DNA of 44,193 nt from Acidobacteriota bacterium (GCA_028874215.1 JAPPLF010000041.1:1-44193), one strand, 5' to 3'; counted from the stretch's first letter, positions 18,978 to 28,174 are shown. Notes: a model not told the origin generated them from the sequence alone. Numbers and translations: made by a program.

Positions 18978-19038
18978 GCCCGGCAACCAGCGCCATTCGG
19001 CGGTCTTGGGAAGATCTGGACGGAAAGGGCTCGCAAAC

Positions 19039-20700
19039 TTGGACTACTCTGGAGACCGGTCGAACAAGGGGCTGGGTATTTTTCTGGTCCTGGCGATCCT
19101 GGTCGTCACCCTCCTCGGTGGCTGGCTGGGAGAGAAGGTCAGCGCCGGCGCACCGCTCGAAGAAGATACCCACAGGCTGCTGAAGGCCTTCACGGCCACA
19201 TTGGATCGTATCCACTCGGACTACGCCCGCGAGGTGGATGGGGACCGCCTGATCGAGAGTTCCATTCGCGGTCTTCTGCGATCCCTCGATCCCCACAGTT
19301 CGTTTTTCTCCCGGGCCGACTACAGCAAGCTCCAGGAAGAACAGAAGGGCAAATACTACGGGCTGGGGATCAGCATCAAGGCGGAATCCCCGGGGAGCGG
19401 ACGCGTGGTGGTGGAAAAACCTCCCTCCGTCGGCACGCCGGCCTACAGGGCGGGCATCCAGGTCGGCGACGTGATCTCCAAGATCCGAGGCGAATCGATC
19501 GAGGACTGGGACCTTCTGGAAGAGGTCATCCCCAACCTGAAGGGGCCCAAGGGGACCACGGTCCAGATCACCATCGAGCGTCCCGGAGTCCCGGAACCGA
19601 TCGAAATGACCGTGGAACGGGACGAGATCCCCATGTACACGATCGAGTTTGCGTTCTACCTCCCGAACGAGATCGGCTATGTGAAGATCAAGAAGTTCTC
19701 CGAGACCACGGGTGAGGAACTGAACGAAGCGCTGAAGCGGCTGGACGAATCCAGGCTCCAGGCCTTGATCCTGGATCTGCGCGACAATCCCGGCGGCGCC
19801 CTCAACCAGGCGATCCAGGTTGCCGACCGGTTTCTCTCCAAGGGACAACTGGTGGTCCGGACTCGAATGCGAAAGGGAAGAGGCCACGAGTACGTGGCGC
19901 CCAAGGGTCGCGATCATGTCTATCCCATGGTCGTCCTCATCGACCGCAACAGCGCCAGCGCCAGCGAAATCGTGGCCGGCGCGCTCCAGGACCACGACCG
20001 CGCCCTGATCGTGGGCGAGACCAGCTTCGGCAAGGCCCTGGTCCAGACCATCTATCCATTGGAGCAGAACCGGGGCCTGGCCCTGACCACCGGCAAGTAC
20101 TACACCCCGAGCGACCGGCTCATCCAGCGCAGCTATTCGGACAGCTTTTACGAGTACTTTTCGGGCCGGCGCGATAGTTCTTCGTCGGAACGGACCGAGC
20201 ACAAGACCGACAGCGGGAGGCCCGTCTACGGTGGAGGCGGCATCACTCCGGATGAGGAGGTTTCCCGGCCGGCGCATCCCAAGATCGTGCGTCAACTGGG
20301 CCTCAAGGGCATTTTCCGTCAGTTCGTGGAAAAGCTGTCCCAGGGGGATCTCGATCCCAAATATCGTTTCCCCAGGCAGTTGGAACGCTGGAACGATCTT
20401 GCGGAAGCGGAGAAAGACCGGCTTCGGCAGCAGCACCGGGTGACCGACAAGATTCTCAACCGTTTCCGGCAATATCTCGACGACGAGAAGATCGTCTACA
20501 ATCACGCCGATTTCGACGACAACCGGCAACTGATCAAGACCCTTCTGGAACAGCAGCTCATGACTCGGGTTCTGAGTGAGGAAGAAGGCCAGAGGGTCCG
20601 ATTGAGCATCGACAAGATGCTGCGAAGGGCCATCGAGCTCCTTCCCCGGGCGAAATCTCTCTTCGACAACGTCGTCGCCCTCAAGCAGAGCGATACCTAG
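19039..20700 (+). CDS. ctpA: S41 C-terminal processing peptidase with PDZ domain
   Basis: Envelope serine protease that recognises C-termini and in other bacteria trims peptidoglycan hydrolases or clears misfolded proteins. The 553-residue reading has one N-terminal membrane helix (about 12-32), a PDZ domain (GLGISIKAESPGSG through a GDVISKIRGE core), and the S41 Ser-Lys dyad S307 in NSASASEI and K332 in TSFGKALVQ, with the same 25-residue spacing as E. coli Prc. The C-terminal 170 residues are charged and helical. TTG at 19039 with GGAAAGGG nine bases upstream is chosen; a TTG at 18952 would start inside the promoter. mltD begins 8 bp after the stop, so protease and lytic transglycosylase are probably co-expressed. 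Confidence 0.9.
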   Translation: MDYSGDRSNKGLGIFLVLAILVVTLLGGWLGEKVSAGAPLEEDTHRLLKAFTATLDRIHSDYAREVDGDRLIESSIRGLLRSLDPHSSFFSRADYSKLQEEQKGKYYGLGISIKAESPGSGRVVVEKPPSVGTPAYRAGIQVGDVISKIRGESIEDWDLLEEVIPNLKGPKGTTVQITIERPGVPEPIEMTVERDEIPMYTIEFAFYLPNEIGYVKIKKFSETTGEELNEALKRLDESRLQALILDLRDNPGGALNQAIQVADRFLSKGQLVVRTRMRKGRGHEYVAPKGRDHVYPMVVLIDRNSASASEIVAGALQDHDRALIVGETSFGKALVQTIYPLEQNRGLALTTGKYYTPSDRLIQRSYSDSFYEYFSGRRDSSSSERTEHKTDSGRPVYGGGGITPDEEVSRPAHPKIVRQLGLKGIFRQFVEKLSQGDLDPKYRFPRQLERWNDLAEAEKDRLRQQHRVTDKILNRFRQYLDDEKIVYNHADFDDNRQLIKTLLEQQLMTRVLSEEEGQRVRLSIDKMLRRAIELLPRAKSLFDNVVALKQSDT

Positions 20701-20708
20701 AGATCGAA

Positions 20709-22454
20709 ATGGCTCGGCCGGAAGCTGGAACAGACCGGGAATGGTTTTCTGCGCGGAGTTTTGAGCCCTCCCTCCGGCAGGGGCGCGCATTTCGACGATA
20801 CTTGATCCGGAACGTTGCTGCCCTGGCCGCCGTGGCCCTGCTTTCCGGCTGTAGTTCCCAGCGTCGAGTCACCCTTCCCGATCCCACCGGCAGTTCACCG
20901 GTAGCCGCAGATCGCCCGGCCGCCCATACCGCAGACGAGGCGCCGGAGCCGGATCCGGAGATCCAACGGAAGCTGGCCGAGAATCGCGTGAGGGAGCGGA
21001 TCCAGTCTTCCAGGGAGCTCTACCGGGAGGGAGAGTCGCTGTTCAACCAGGGCCAGCGGGACGGCGGCGGCTACTTCGAGAGAGCGCTGGATCAACTGCG
21101 CGAGCCCGCCGCGTTGCCCCTTCTGAACGGTCAATTGGAACAGGCGTATTTCTCACTGTTGGGCAGGATCGAGGATCTGCGGCTGGATGACCTGGACAGC
21201 GTCCCGGATGAGGACAGTTCCCTCGAATGGCTGGCCAACCGCAACGTCTTCACCATTCGGGTGGACCCGAAGTTGAAGCATCTGGCCAGCGAGGACCTGC
21301 TCACGTCGCAATTCGACGTCCCCGTGGTGCTCAATGAACGCGTGCTCCGATTCCTGACCTACTACCGGACGCGCGGCCGGGTTTTCATGGAGCGGGGGCT
21401 GCAGCGATCGGGCCGTTACCTGGAAATGTTCAAGGCGGTGTTCCGCCAAGAGGGGGTCCCCCTGGATCTGGTCTACCTGGCCCACATCGAGAGCCTCTTC
21501 CGGCCCCAAGCGCTCTCAAGGGCGCGGGCGAAAGGCATCTGGCAGTTCATTCGGGGAACCGGACGCCTGTACGGCCTCAGGCAGGACTGGTGGATCGACG
21601 AACGTTCCGACATCCTGAAATCCACCGTTGCCGCCGCCCGGTATCTGAAACACCTCTACGGCGAGTTCGGGGACTGGTATCTGGCCATGGCCGGATACAA
21701 CTGCGGTCCCCGGAGAATCGAGCGCAATCTGCGGCGCCACGGGCGCATCGACTACTGGGAGATGGCCCGACGCCGCCTTCTGCCCCGGGAGACCAGGAAT
21801 TACGTGCCCTCCTACCTGGCGGCCACCATCATTTTCAAGAATCCGGCCCGGTACGGCTTCCACGTCGAACGTGACCCGGAGCTGAGATTCGAAATGGTTC
21901 CCATGGAGCACCAGGTGGATCTGGATACGCTGGCCGAACTCATAGAGGTCCCGGCTCAACTGCTGGACGACCTCAATCCGGAGCTGAGGAGGCGAGTGAC
22001 CCCCCACAAGCTCCCTGGCTATCGGATGAAGGTGCCGGTCGGCATGGGAGCGATGGTTCAGGAAAAGGTGGCCCAGCTTCCACCCGAGAAAAGGATCCGG
22101 CTTGGCCACCACCAGGTCCGCAAGGGAGAGACGCTGTCGCTGATCGCCCGCCGTTACTCCACGTCGATTCAGGCCATCGCTCAGGCCAATCGGCTCCGCA
22201 ACATCCATCGGCTCCGGATCGGACAGGAGCTGGCCATTCCACTGTTCCCTTCCGCCAAGACCGGCGCGGCTCGGAGAGGGGGTTCGGCGGTCCGCCGTTC
22301 CAATTCGTCGGGGCCGCACGTCGTCAGCCGTGGCGACACGCTCTACGCCATCGCCCGCGCTTATGGCGTGAAACTCAAGGACCTGCTCCGCTGGAACAAT
22401 CTGAGTCCGAGGCAGCGGATCTTTCCGGGTCAGAAGATCCTGGTTTCGCCGTAG
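20709..22454 (+). CDS. mltD: MltD-like lytic murein transglycosylase lipoprotein with two LysM domains
   Basis: Cleaves peptidoglycan glycan strands with formation of anhydro ends. The 581-residue protein has an N-terminal hydrophobic segment ending in the lipobox LLSGC (C48), an SLT domain with the catalytic E261 in AHIESLF and the AGYNCGPRRI motif, and two C-terminal LysM repeats (about 463-510 and 536-581, HQVRKGETLSLIARRYS and HVVSRGDTLYAIARAYG). The n-region before the lipobox is unusually long with ATG 20709; a TTG at 20802 would give a shorter signal but has no ribosome site. It lies 8 bp after ctpA. Confidence 0.9.
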   Translation: MARPEAGTDREWFSARSFEPSLRQGRAFRRYLIRNVAALAAVALLSGCSSQRRVTLPDPTGSSPVAADRPAAHTADEAPEPDPEIQRKLAENRVRERIQSSRELYREGESLFNQGQRDGGGYFERALDQLREPAALPLLNGQLEQAYFSLLGRIEDLRLDDLDSVPDEDSSLEWLANRNVFTIRVDPKLKHLASEDLLTSQFDVPVVLNERVLRFLTYYRTRGRVFMERGLQRSGRYLEMFKAVFRQEGVPLDLVYLAHIESLFRPQALSRARAKGIWQFIRGTGRLYGLRQDWWIDERSDILKSTVAAARYLKHLYGEFGDWYLAMAGYNCGPRRIERNLRRHGRIDYWEMARRRLLPRETRNYVPSYLAATIIFKNPARYGFHVERDPELRFEMVPMEHQVDLDTLAELIEVPAQLLDDLNPELRRRVTPHKLPGYRMKVPVGMGAMVQEKVAQLPPEKRIRLGHHQVRKGETLSLIARRYSTSIQAIAQANRLRNIHRLRIGQELAIPLFPSAKTGAARRGGSAVRRSNSSGPHVVSRGDTLYAIARAYGVKLKDLLRWNNLSPRQRIFPGQKILVSP

Positions 22455-22514
22455 GTAGGAGGCGGTTTTCCTACCGCCCCGGGTTTGCTTACCTATTTGG
22501 ATGGGGAAAGCGTA

Positions 22515-22538
22515 TAGGGGGGACTGCCGTCCCCCCTA
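22515..22538. repeat. Perfect 10-bp-stem hairpin in the mltD/ack intergenic region
   Basis: TAGGGGGGAC and GTCCCCCCTA pair perfectly around a TGCC loop, followed by a further C run. It stands between the convergent ends of mltD and the acetate-kinase-like gene. No T-run follows, so it resembles an intergenic palindromic repeat unit more than a classical terminator. Just after the mltD stop there is also a GGCGGT/ACCGCC hairpin (about 22462-22481). Confidence 0.6.
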
Positions 22539-22551
22539 CCCCCCCCCTATT

Positions 22552-22591
22552 GGCGACAGGAAAGTCGCCGCTCCTCGGCGACAAGAAAGTC
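22552..22591. repeat. Two near-identical 15-mers, 25 bp apart, reaching into the ack stop codon
   Basis: GGCGACAGGAAAGTC (22552-22566) recurs with one change as GGCGACAAGAAAGTC (22577-22591). The first copy also folds back as GGCGAC/GTCGCC. The second copy overlaps the stop codon of the acetate-kinase-like gene. The layout looks like a short dispersed repeat unit, but I see no other copy in this window. Confidence 0.55.
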
Positions 22592-23789
22592 ATCTTTCGT
22601 CGCGGACCAGCTTCTCGGTCTCGCGGGCGATGACCAGTTCCTCGTTGGCCAGGATCACCAGAACCTGGGCCGGGGATCCGGGTGCGGAGATGCATCCCTC
22701 GCGGCCCCGGGAGTCGTTGGCGCCAGGGTCCAGGCGGATTCCAAGGAACTCCAACCCGCGACAGATCTTGCGGCGGATGGCGATGCCGTTTTCTCCGATG
22801 CCGCCGGTGAACACGAGGGCGTCGAGTCCCCCCAGCACCGCCGCGTAGGCGCCGATGTACTTGCGGGTCTCGTGCACCATCACATCCAGGGCCAGCGCGG
22901 CTCTCGAGTGTCCCTGTCCTGCCGCTTCCTCCAGGTCCCGGACATCGCCGCTCACCCCGGAGATTCCCTTGAGGCCGCCGTCCTTCACCAGCCGGTCCCG
23001 CAGTTGGGCCGGGGTGAGGTTCTCCTTGTCCAGGAGATAGAGAAGCACGAACGGGTCCAGATCGCCGTTTCTGGTGGCGTTGGGCAGACCGGACTGGGGA
23101 GAGAAGCCCATGCTGGTCTCCACCGAGACGCCCCCTTTGAGGGCGCAGACGCTGGAGCTGCCCCCGAGGTGACAGGAGACGATGCGCAGCTCGCGATCCG
23201 GATTTCCCAGTAGTTCCGGCGCCCGCAGGGAGACATAGCGGTGGGACGCTCCGTGGAAGCCATAGCGGCGAATGGCGTGCGTCCGGGACCATTCGTAAGG
23301 GATGCCGTAGGTTCGGGCGGGCTCGGGGATGGTCTTGTGGAACGCGGGCTCGAAGACACCCACAAGCGGTTTCTCAGGCAGTATTTCCTGGAATATCCGA
23401 AACGCCTGGATGTAGGGCGGATTGTGAGCCGGCGCCAGAGGCGTGTATTCCTCCATGGCGGCGATGATCGGATCCGTGATGAAGACCGAATCGGCGATCC
23501 CCTTGGCATGGACCGGTTTGAATCCCACGGCGTCCAGTTCTTCCAGGCTGTCCAGGACCCCGGTTGCGGGGTCGGTCAACAGCTTGAGAGCGTGGTCGAC
23601 GGCCGCTCGCTGATCGGGACACTTCAGTTTCCCCTTCAGCTCCGGTTCCCGGCCGCGCCGATAGTTGAAGGGAGAGGACCGGCTGCCCACCCGCTCCATC
23701 CTCCCGGCGGCCAGGATCTCTTCATCCTCCATTCGGAAGAGGCGGAACTTGAGGGATGTGGACCCGACGTTGACGACCAGAACCTGCAT
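22590..23789 (-). CDS. Acetate kinase family protein with altered active site
   Basis: Acetate/propionate/butyrate kinases exchange phosphate between an acyl phosphate and ADP. The 399-residue length, N7 in VNVGSTSLKF, H179 in RYGFHGASH, R240 in NATRNGDLDP and the ANEELVIARET end are family hallmarks and align almost without gaps with archaeal acetate kinase. Several key positions differ: the substrate-binding arginine of HRVVHGG is K91 in GFKPVHAKG, the catalytic aspartate of FDTAFH is E147 in FEPAFH, and HLGNGSS is HLGGSSS. The substrate may therefore not be acetate. It lies 19 bp behind a phosphate acyltransferase gene, so the pair could make ATP from an acyl-CoA. The stop codon overlaps a short repeat. 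Confidence 0.82.
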   Translation of the reverse strand: MQVLVVNVGSTSLKFRLFRMEDEEILAAGRMERVGSRSSPFNYRRGREPELKGKLKCPDQRAAVDHALKLLTDPATGVLDSLEELDAVGFKPVHAKGIADSVFITDPIIAAMEEYTPLAPAHNPPYIQAFRIFQEILPEKPLVGVFEPAFHKTIPEPARTYGIPYEWSRTHAIRRYGFHGASHRYVSLRAPELLGNPDRELRIVSCHLGGSSSVCALKGGVSVETSMGFSPQSGLPNATRNGDLDPFVLLYLLDKENLTPAQLRDRLVKDGGLKGISGVSGDVRDLEEAAGQGHSRAALALDVMVHETRKYIGAYAAVLGGLDALVFTGGIGENGIAIRRKICRGLEFLGIRLDPGANDSRGREGCISAPGSPAQVLVILANEELVIARETEKLVRDER

Positions 23790-23808
23790 GGCGGGAGTCC
23801 GATCCCGG

Positions 23809-24720
23809 TCAGCCGGCGGCGTATTGGGCGACCAGCCGACCGATGGCGATGGAACGTATCTTGGTTTCCGGAGTTTCGGCCCGGGAAAGGAGTATCAAGG
23901 GGACCTTGGCCCCGACTACGATACCACCCGATTCCCCGCCGGCCATGTAGAGAATGGCCCGGTAGAGAATGTTCGCGGCTTCGATGTCGGGAGCGATGAA
24001 GATGTCCGTGTTCTCGACCAGAGGAGTCTCGATCCCCTTGCGGTCGGCCGCAAACCGGCTCATGGGGACGTCCAGGGCGATGGGACCCTCCAGGTAGGCA
24101 CCCTTCAACTGGCCTCTCCGGTTCATCATGGTCAGAGCCGCCGCGTCCACCGTGGCCGGCATGGCGGGGTTGACGAACTCCAGAGCGCAGAGGAGCGCAA
24201 CGTTGGGTTCCTCGATGCCCAGGGCGTGGGCCACGTGAATGGCGTTGCGGCAGATCTCCGCTTTTTGGGCCAGTTCGGGGGCCAGGTTGATGGCGGCGTC
24301 GGTCATGATCATGAGACGGTCGATCCCGGGCACCTGAAAGACGATGACCTGGCTCAACTGGCGGCCGGTCCGGAGGCCCTTCTCCCGGTTCAGGACCGCG
24401 CGAATCAGCACGGAGGTGTTGATCTTCCCCTTCATCAGGAGATCCGCGGCACCCTCCCGAACCAGCCCAATGGCCTGGAGGGCCGCCGCGCTCTCATCCG
24501 GTTGGTGGATCAATTGTCCGGAGCCGAGGTGGAGTCCGGCGGCCGACGCCGCGGGCTCGATCTTTTTCCGATCCCCCACCAGCACTGCCTCGGCCAAGCC
24601 CATCTCCCGAGCCAACTGGAGCGACTCGATGACGTCCGGGTCGTGGCCCGCGGCCACGGCGATCCGGGCCGGACCCAGTGCGATGGCGGCCTCGACCAGA
24701 TCATCCAGGTTGCGAAACAT
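23809..24720 (-). CDS. Phosphate acetyl/butyryltransferase family protein
   Basis: Enzymes of this family exchange the CoA of an acyl-CoA for phosphate. The 303-residue length matches phosphate butyryltransferase rather than the longer Pta. Visible features are the N-terminal AVAAGHDPDVIES segment, LLMKGKINTSVLIRAVLN, the MTDAAINLAP stretch and the C-terminal GGIVVGAKVPLILLSRAE, all typical of Ptb/Pta catalytic domains. ATG 24720 is the natural start. It stands between a DRE-TIM carboxylyase-like gene (53 bp upstream) and an acetate-kinase homologue (19 bp downstream) on the same strand, which together suggest acyl-CoA to acyl-phosphate to acid plus ATP. The acyl group cannot be told from sequence. 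Confidence 0.85.
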   Translation of the reverse strand: MFRNLDDLVEAAIALGPARIAVAAGHDPDVIESLQLAREMGLAEAVLVGDRKKIEPAASAAGLHLGSGQLIHQPDESAAALQAIGLVREGAADLLMKGKINTSVLIRAVLNREKGLRTGRQLSQVIVFQVPGIDRLMIMTDAAINLAPELAQKAEICRNAIHVAHALGIEEPNVALLCALEFVNPAMPATVDAAALTMMNRRGQLKGAYLEGPIALDVPMSRFAADRKGIETPLVENTDIFIAPDIEAANILYRAILYMAGGESGGIVVGAKVPLILLSRAETPETKIRSIAIGRLVAQYAAG

Positions 24721-24773
24721 CTTTCACTGCTCCTCCGTTTGACTCCGGACCCGGGTGGAATTCCGGCGTTGCT

Positions 24774-25994
24774 TCAGGATCCCAGGACCTCGCCGGCGAT
24801 GGAATCGAACTCCTCGTCCGTCAGCAGCGCCTTGTTCCGGATCGAGAACTGCTTGACGCGATCCACGATCTCCTTGGTCTGTTCGGCGTCGGCGCTCAAG
24901 CCCCGGGCTTCCAGGACCTCTTCCACGTTGGCCAGGCCGGCGCCCTTGCCCAGGGCGATCTCGACGCCGGGACGGCCGACCACCCGGGGAAGAAAAGGAA
25001 TGTACTCCAAGGGCTCCACGTTCTTGCAGCGCCGGTGGAACATGGCCACGATGCCCGATTCGATCTTGTACAGGGAATCGCCGACGATGGGCCGGTTGGG
25101 CGGCAGTTCAACGTTGGACAGTTTCTGCACCAGCTTGGAGAGTTCGTAGAATTCCTCCGTTCTCACGCCGACATCCACCCCGTAGAGCACCTTCAGGGCC
25201 ATGACCGTGTCCTCCAGGGGCACGTTTCCGGCCCTTTCCCCAAGGGCCGACACGGTGACGTGGGCCACCGAAGCTCCGTTGGAGAGAGCGGCGATGGTGT
25301 TGGCGACGCCGAGGCCGAAATCCTCGTGGCAATGGATCTCGATGGGCTGCTGGAAACGGGCCTTGAGCTTCTTGAGCACCATGGCGATCCCCTCCGGAGA
25401 GCAGGCGCCGAAGGAGTCGGCCAGGGTCAGGGCGTCCATGTGCCCTTCGGTGGAGACCCGCTCGATCAGGTCCATGTAGCGGTCCAGGTCCGAACGGGTG
25501 CTGTCGATGGTGAAGAAGACGGTGTAGAGTCCTGCCTCCTTGGCGGCCAGGGTGGTGTCGATGGAGGCCTTGACGGCCCAGTCCATGTCCTTGCCGTAGG
25601 CGTTGGCGATGATGTGATCGCTGGAGGGGATCTCGGTGATGATCCCGTGGACACCGCACTCCTTGGCCTGCTTGACGTCCGCAGGCATGCAGCGGGCAAA
25701 AGAGAAGATCTCCGAATCCAGGCCCAGGGCGACGATGTCCTTGATGGCCGCCTCGTCTTCGTCGGAGACGGCCGGCATGCCGGCCTCGATTCGATGGACG
25801 CCGGCTGCCGCCAGCTTCTTGGCGATGGCCACCTTTTCGTCCCGTCGGAACACGATTCCCGTCTGCTGCTCGCCATCGCGGAGGGTCACGTCGTGAATGC
25901 GGATCTGGTCGGGAAAGTTGAGGTCCTGACGGGCTTCCTGCGAGAAATTCCAGGGGCTGGCAAACCAGTTGTCCGTTTTCCACTCTTGAGTCAT
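24774..25994 (-). CDS. DRE-TIM metallolyase, homocitrate/isopropylmalate synthase-like
   Basis: Members condense acetyl-CoA with a 2-oxoacid, or run related aldol reactions. The 406-residue protein has the N-terminal DVTLRDGEQQ motif with R39 and D40, metal ligands H221 and H223 in EIHCHEDFGLGVAN, and LGERAGNVPLE after it, matching the HMGL-like TIM barrel. The C-terminal part (about 290-406) has a helical subdomain but no LeuA-type regulatory domain, so feedback inhibition of the LeuA kind is unlikely. Homocitrate, citramalate, isopropylmalate and Re-citrate synthases are all possible. It is the first gene of a three-gene operon with phosphate acyltransferase and an atypical acyl kinase, which argues against plain leucine synthesis. 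Confidence 0.85.
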   Translation of the reverse strand: MTQEWKTDNWFASPWNFSQEARQDLNFPDQIRIHDVTLRDGEQQTGIVFRRDEKVAIAKKLAAAGVHRIEAGMPAVSDEDEAAIKDIVALGLDSEIFSFARCMPADVKQAKECGVHGIITEIPSSDHIIANAYGKDMDWAVKASIDTTLAAKEAGLYTVFFTIDSTRSDLDRYMDLIERVSTEGHMDALTLADSFGACSPEGIAMVLKKLKARFQQPIEIHCHEDFGLGVANTIAALSNGASVAHVTVSALGERAGNVPLEDTVMALKVLYGVDVGVRTEEFYELSKLVQKLSNVELPPNRPIVGDSLYKIESGIVAMFHRRCKNVEPLEYIPFLPRVVGRPGVEIALGKGAGLANVEEVLEARGLSADAEQTKEIVDRVKQFSIRNKALLTDEEFDSIAGEVLGS

Positions 25995-26253
25995 GCGAAG
26001 TTCCTCCCGGACGAGACACAGGGAACGAGCCCTGAAACGTTACTGTTCGGTTGCTCGAAGTACGGGACGGCGCCGATTGCGTACGAGTATCCGGGCCGAC
26101 CTCCGTCTCGAAAGAGCATGTATCATAGCATGGTCCATAGAGGAGGGAAGTCGAGGAGCCGGGGAAAAAGAAGTGTCCCGTTCGACACCAGCAGGTTCCG
26201 GCGCGACGCGGGCTCGCCGTTGATCCCGAACCTCCTCCTTCGCCGGAAGTAAT

Positions 26254-27603
26254 ATGAGCAGGAAGGGTCCCGACTGGCTCCTGGGAGAGCTTCCCGAACT
26301 GGTGTCGCGCGGGATTCTGACCACGGATGCAGCCGATCGGCTGCGCTCCCATTACCACGACGCCGGAAGGCCCGCCGCTCGCCAGCTCGGCCTGACCGTC
26401 ACCGCGGTTTTCGGTTCCGCCCTGATCGGTCTCGGGGTCATCCTGGTTCTGGCTTACAACTGGGAGGAGCTCTCCAGGCCGCTCCGCGCCGCAATCTCCT
26501 TTTCGATTCTGATGGGCGCTCAAGGGGCTGCCGGATGGGTGGTTTTCCGTTCCGTCCCCTCCCGGTCCTGGCGCGAAGGGACGGCCTGCTTCTGGTTTCT
26601 GGCCGTGGGGTCCGCCATGGCCCTGATTGCACAGACCTACCATATTCCCGGAGACCCCGGCCGCTTCCTCCTGACCTGGATGCTGCTGACCGTGCCGCTC
26701 GTCTATCTGACGGGAGCGGGATCGGCCGCGGCGCTCTATCTGGTTGGGGTAACGGCGCTGGGAGGGGTCGAGGCGGACGCCGGGGAAGGCCCCCTCCTCT
26801 ACTGGGTCATGCTGGCGCTGGTTGCGCCCTATCTCGGGTCACTGCTGCGGGGGGACCGGCAGAGCGCAGGAACCGTTCTCCTGCTCTGGATCGGCGCCGT
26901 CTCCCTCGGTTTCGGATTCGGTTTCACCCTCTCGGAGTCTTGGGAACACCTGCATCTGGCCGCTTACGCGGGGCTGTTCTCCGTCTTGTATCTGGTGGGC
27001 CGGATCTGGTTCGGACGGGCTCCCCGCGTTTGGCAGGGGCCCCTGCAATGCGTCGGCGGACTGGGAATCTTCGTGATGGCCTTCCGGTTCTCCTACGGCG
27101 ACGCTTGGCAACATCTCGGACGGATTGGCCCTGGGGAGTGGAATTGGACGGATGCCGCGCCGGGGATGGTTCTCATCGGAACCTGCCTGTCGCTGTCCGT
27201 GATCCTGGGCTGGTTCAGCCTGTTTCAGGGCCGTCCGCAGAGGCTGCTCTGGGGTTCCTTCGGCGCGGTTGCATTGCTTGCCCATGGTCTGATGCTGGCG
27301 CTGGAGTCCACGCTGGTCCCGGTGTTTCTGTTGAATCTCTATTTGCTGGCCGCCGGAGTCTCGGTTCTGGTTCGCGGCGTCCGCCGGGCGAGGATCGGGA
27401 CCGTCAATCTCGGAATGCTCATTCTGGCGGCGCTCATGGGGGCCAGATTCTTCGACACCGATTTGGGACTCATGGTCCGCGGGATCGGCTTCATTCTTCT
27501 GGGCGCCGCCTTCCTGTCGGCAAACGCCTTTCTGGTCCGCCGTTTTCGCGGCCTCCGGCGCTCGGAAGACGAGCCGGAACAGACGCCGGGGGCGGGAGCA
27601 TGA
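26254..27603 (+). CDS. DUF2157 multispanning membrane protein
   Basis: Function unknown. The 449-residue protein starts with a cytoplasmic DUF2157 segment (WLLGELPELVSRGILTTDAADRL, about residues 8-30, quoted in part: LVSRGILTTDAADRL) and then has about ten to twelve hydrophobic helices, including GSALIGLGVILVLAYNWEEL, which is the strongest family signature. ATG 26254 follows an AT-rich stretch without a strong ribosome site. Its stop overlaps the start of the GDYXXLXY-type gene (ATGA); the two families are very often adjacent, so they probably act together in the membrane. Confidence 0.85.
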   Translation: MSRKGPDWLLGELPELVSRGILTTDAADRLRSHYHDAGRPAARQLGLTVTAVFGSALIGLGVILVLAYNWEELSRPLRAAISFSILMGAQGAAGWVVFRSVPSRSWREGTACFWFLAVGSAMALIAQTYHIPGDPGRFLLTWMLLTVPLVYLTGAGSAAALYLVGVTALGGVEADAGEGPLLYWVMLALVAPYLGSLLRGDRQSAGTVLLLWIGAVSLGFGFGFTLSESWEHLHLAAYAGLFSVLYLVGRIWFGRAPRVWQGPLQCVGGLGIFVMAFRFSYGDAWQHLGRIGPGEWNWTDAAPGMVLIGTCLSLSVILGWFSLFQGRPQRLLWGSFGAVALLAHGLMLALESTLVPVFLLNLYLLAAGVSVLVRGVRRARIGTVNLGMLILAALMGARFFDTDLGLMVRGIGFILLGAAFLSANAFLVRRFRGLRRSEDEPEQTPGAGA

Positions 27604-28163
27604 TCCGGCTCAGGACGTTGGTGTTCGCCGCGGCGGTCCTCTGTCAGCTCGGCGTTCCCGCCTGGATGATCCTCCAACGCGAGTGGACTCTGCGCGACGG
27701 TGTCCGGGTCAAGTTCCGGGTGGAGCCCCTGGACCCCCGGGAAGAGGTTCTGGGGCGCCATGTGCGATTCAAGATTCCCGCTTCGAAGGTGACCCTGGAC
27801 GAGTCGGCCGCAAAGCCGTCTCTCGTCCGGGCCTACGGCGTCCTGGAGTTGGATCAGGAGGGTTTCGGCCGCTTCACGGCGGTTCGCAATGAACGCCCCG
27901 AAGCCGGCGCCTACCTGAGGGTGCAGGTCCGGAGAGAAGGGAAGTCAGGCACCATTCGGCTTCCTTTCGACCGCTACTACCTGCCGGAAGAGGTGGCTTC
28001 AAAAGCCGGGGCGGGGCGGAAACAGGCTCTTCGCTCCGGTAAAGTGGACGCCCATGTCACGCTGCGCGTGCATCGGGGCGACGGAGTGATCGAGGGTTTT
28101 TACCTCCAGGACACTCCGGTCCTGGACTATTTGAAGGCTCGTGCCGGGCCGAATGGAGAATAA
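27600..28163 (+). CDS. GDYXXLXY family membrane-anchored protein
   Basis: Function unknown. The 187-residue protein has an N-terminal membrane helix (about 5-24) and a beta-rich outside domain. The family motif appears as DPREEVLGRHVRFKI, where the usual GDYV is GRHV, and a later LPFDRYYLPEE segment is typical of the family. The ATG at 27600 overlaps the DUF2157 stop as ATGA. Its pairing with DUF2157 supports the call despite the degenerate motif. The next gene begins 11 bp downstream but is unrelated in function as far as can be seen. Confidence 0.78.
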   Translation: MIRLRTLVFAAAVLCQLGVPAWMILQREWTLRDGVRVKFRVEPLDPREEVLGRHVRFKIPASKVTLDESAAKPSLVRAYGVLELDQEGFGRFTAVRNERPEAGAYLRVQVRREGKSGTIRLPFDRYYLPEEVASKAGAGRKQALRSGKVDAHVTLRVHRGDGVIEGFYLQDTPVLDYLKARAGPNGE

Positions 28164-28174
28164 GGAGAGATGCC

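Noticed and set aside
18964-20790. Open frame of 608 codons on the minus strand
   Set aside because: Antisense to the S41 peptidase, whose catalytic residues are all present on the plus strand.
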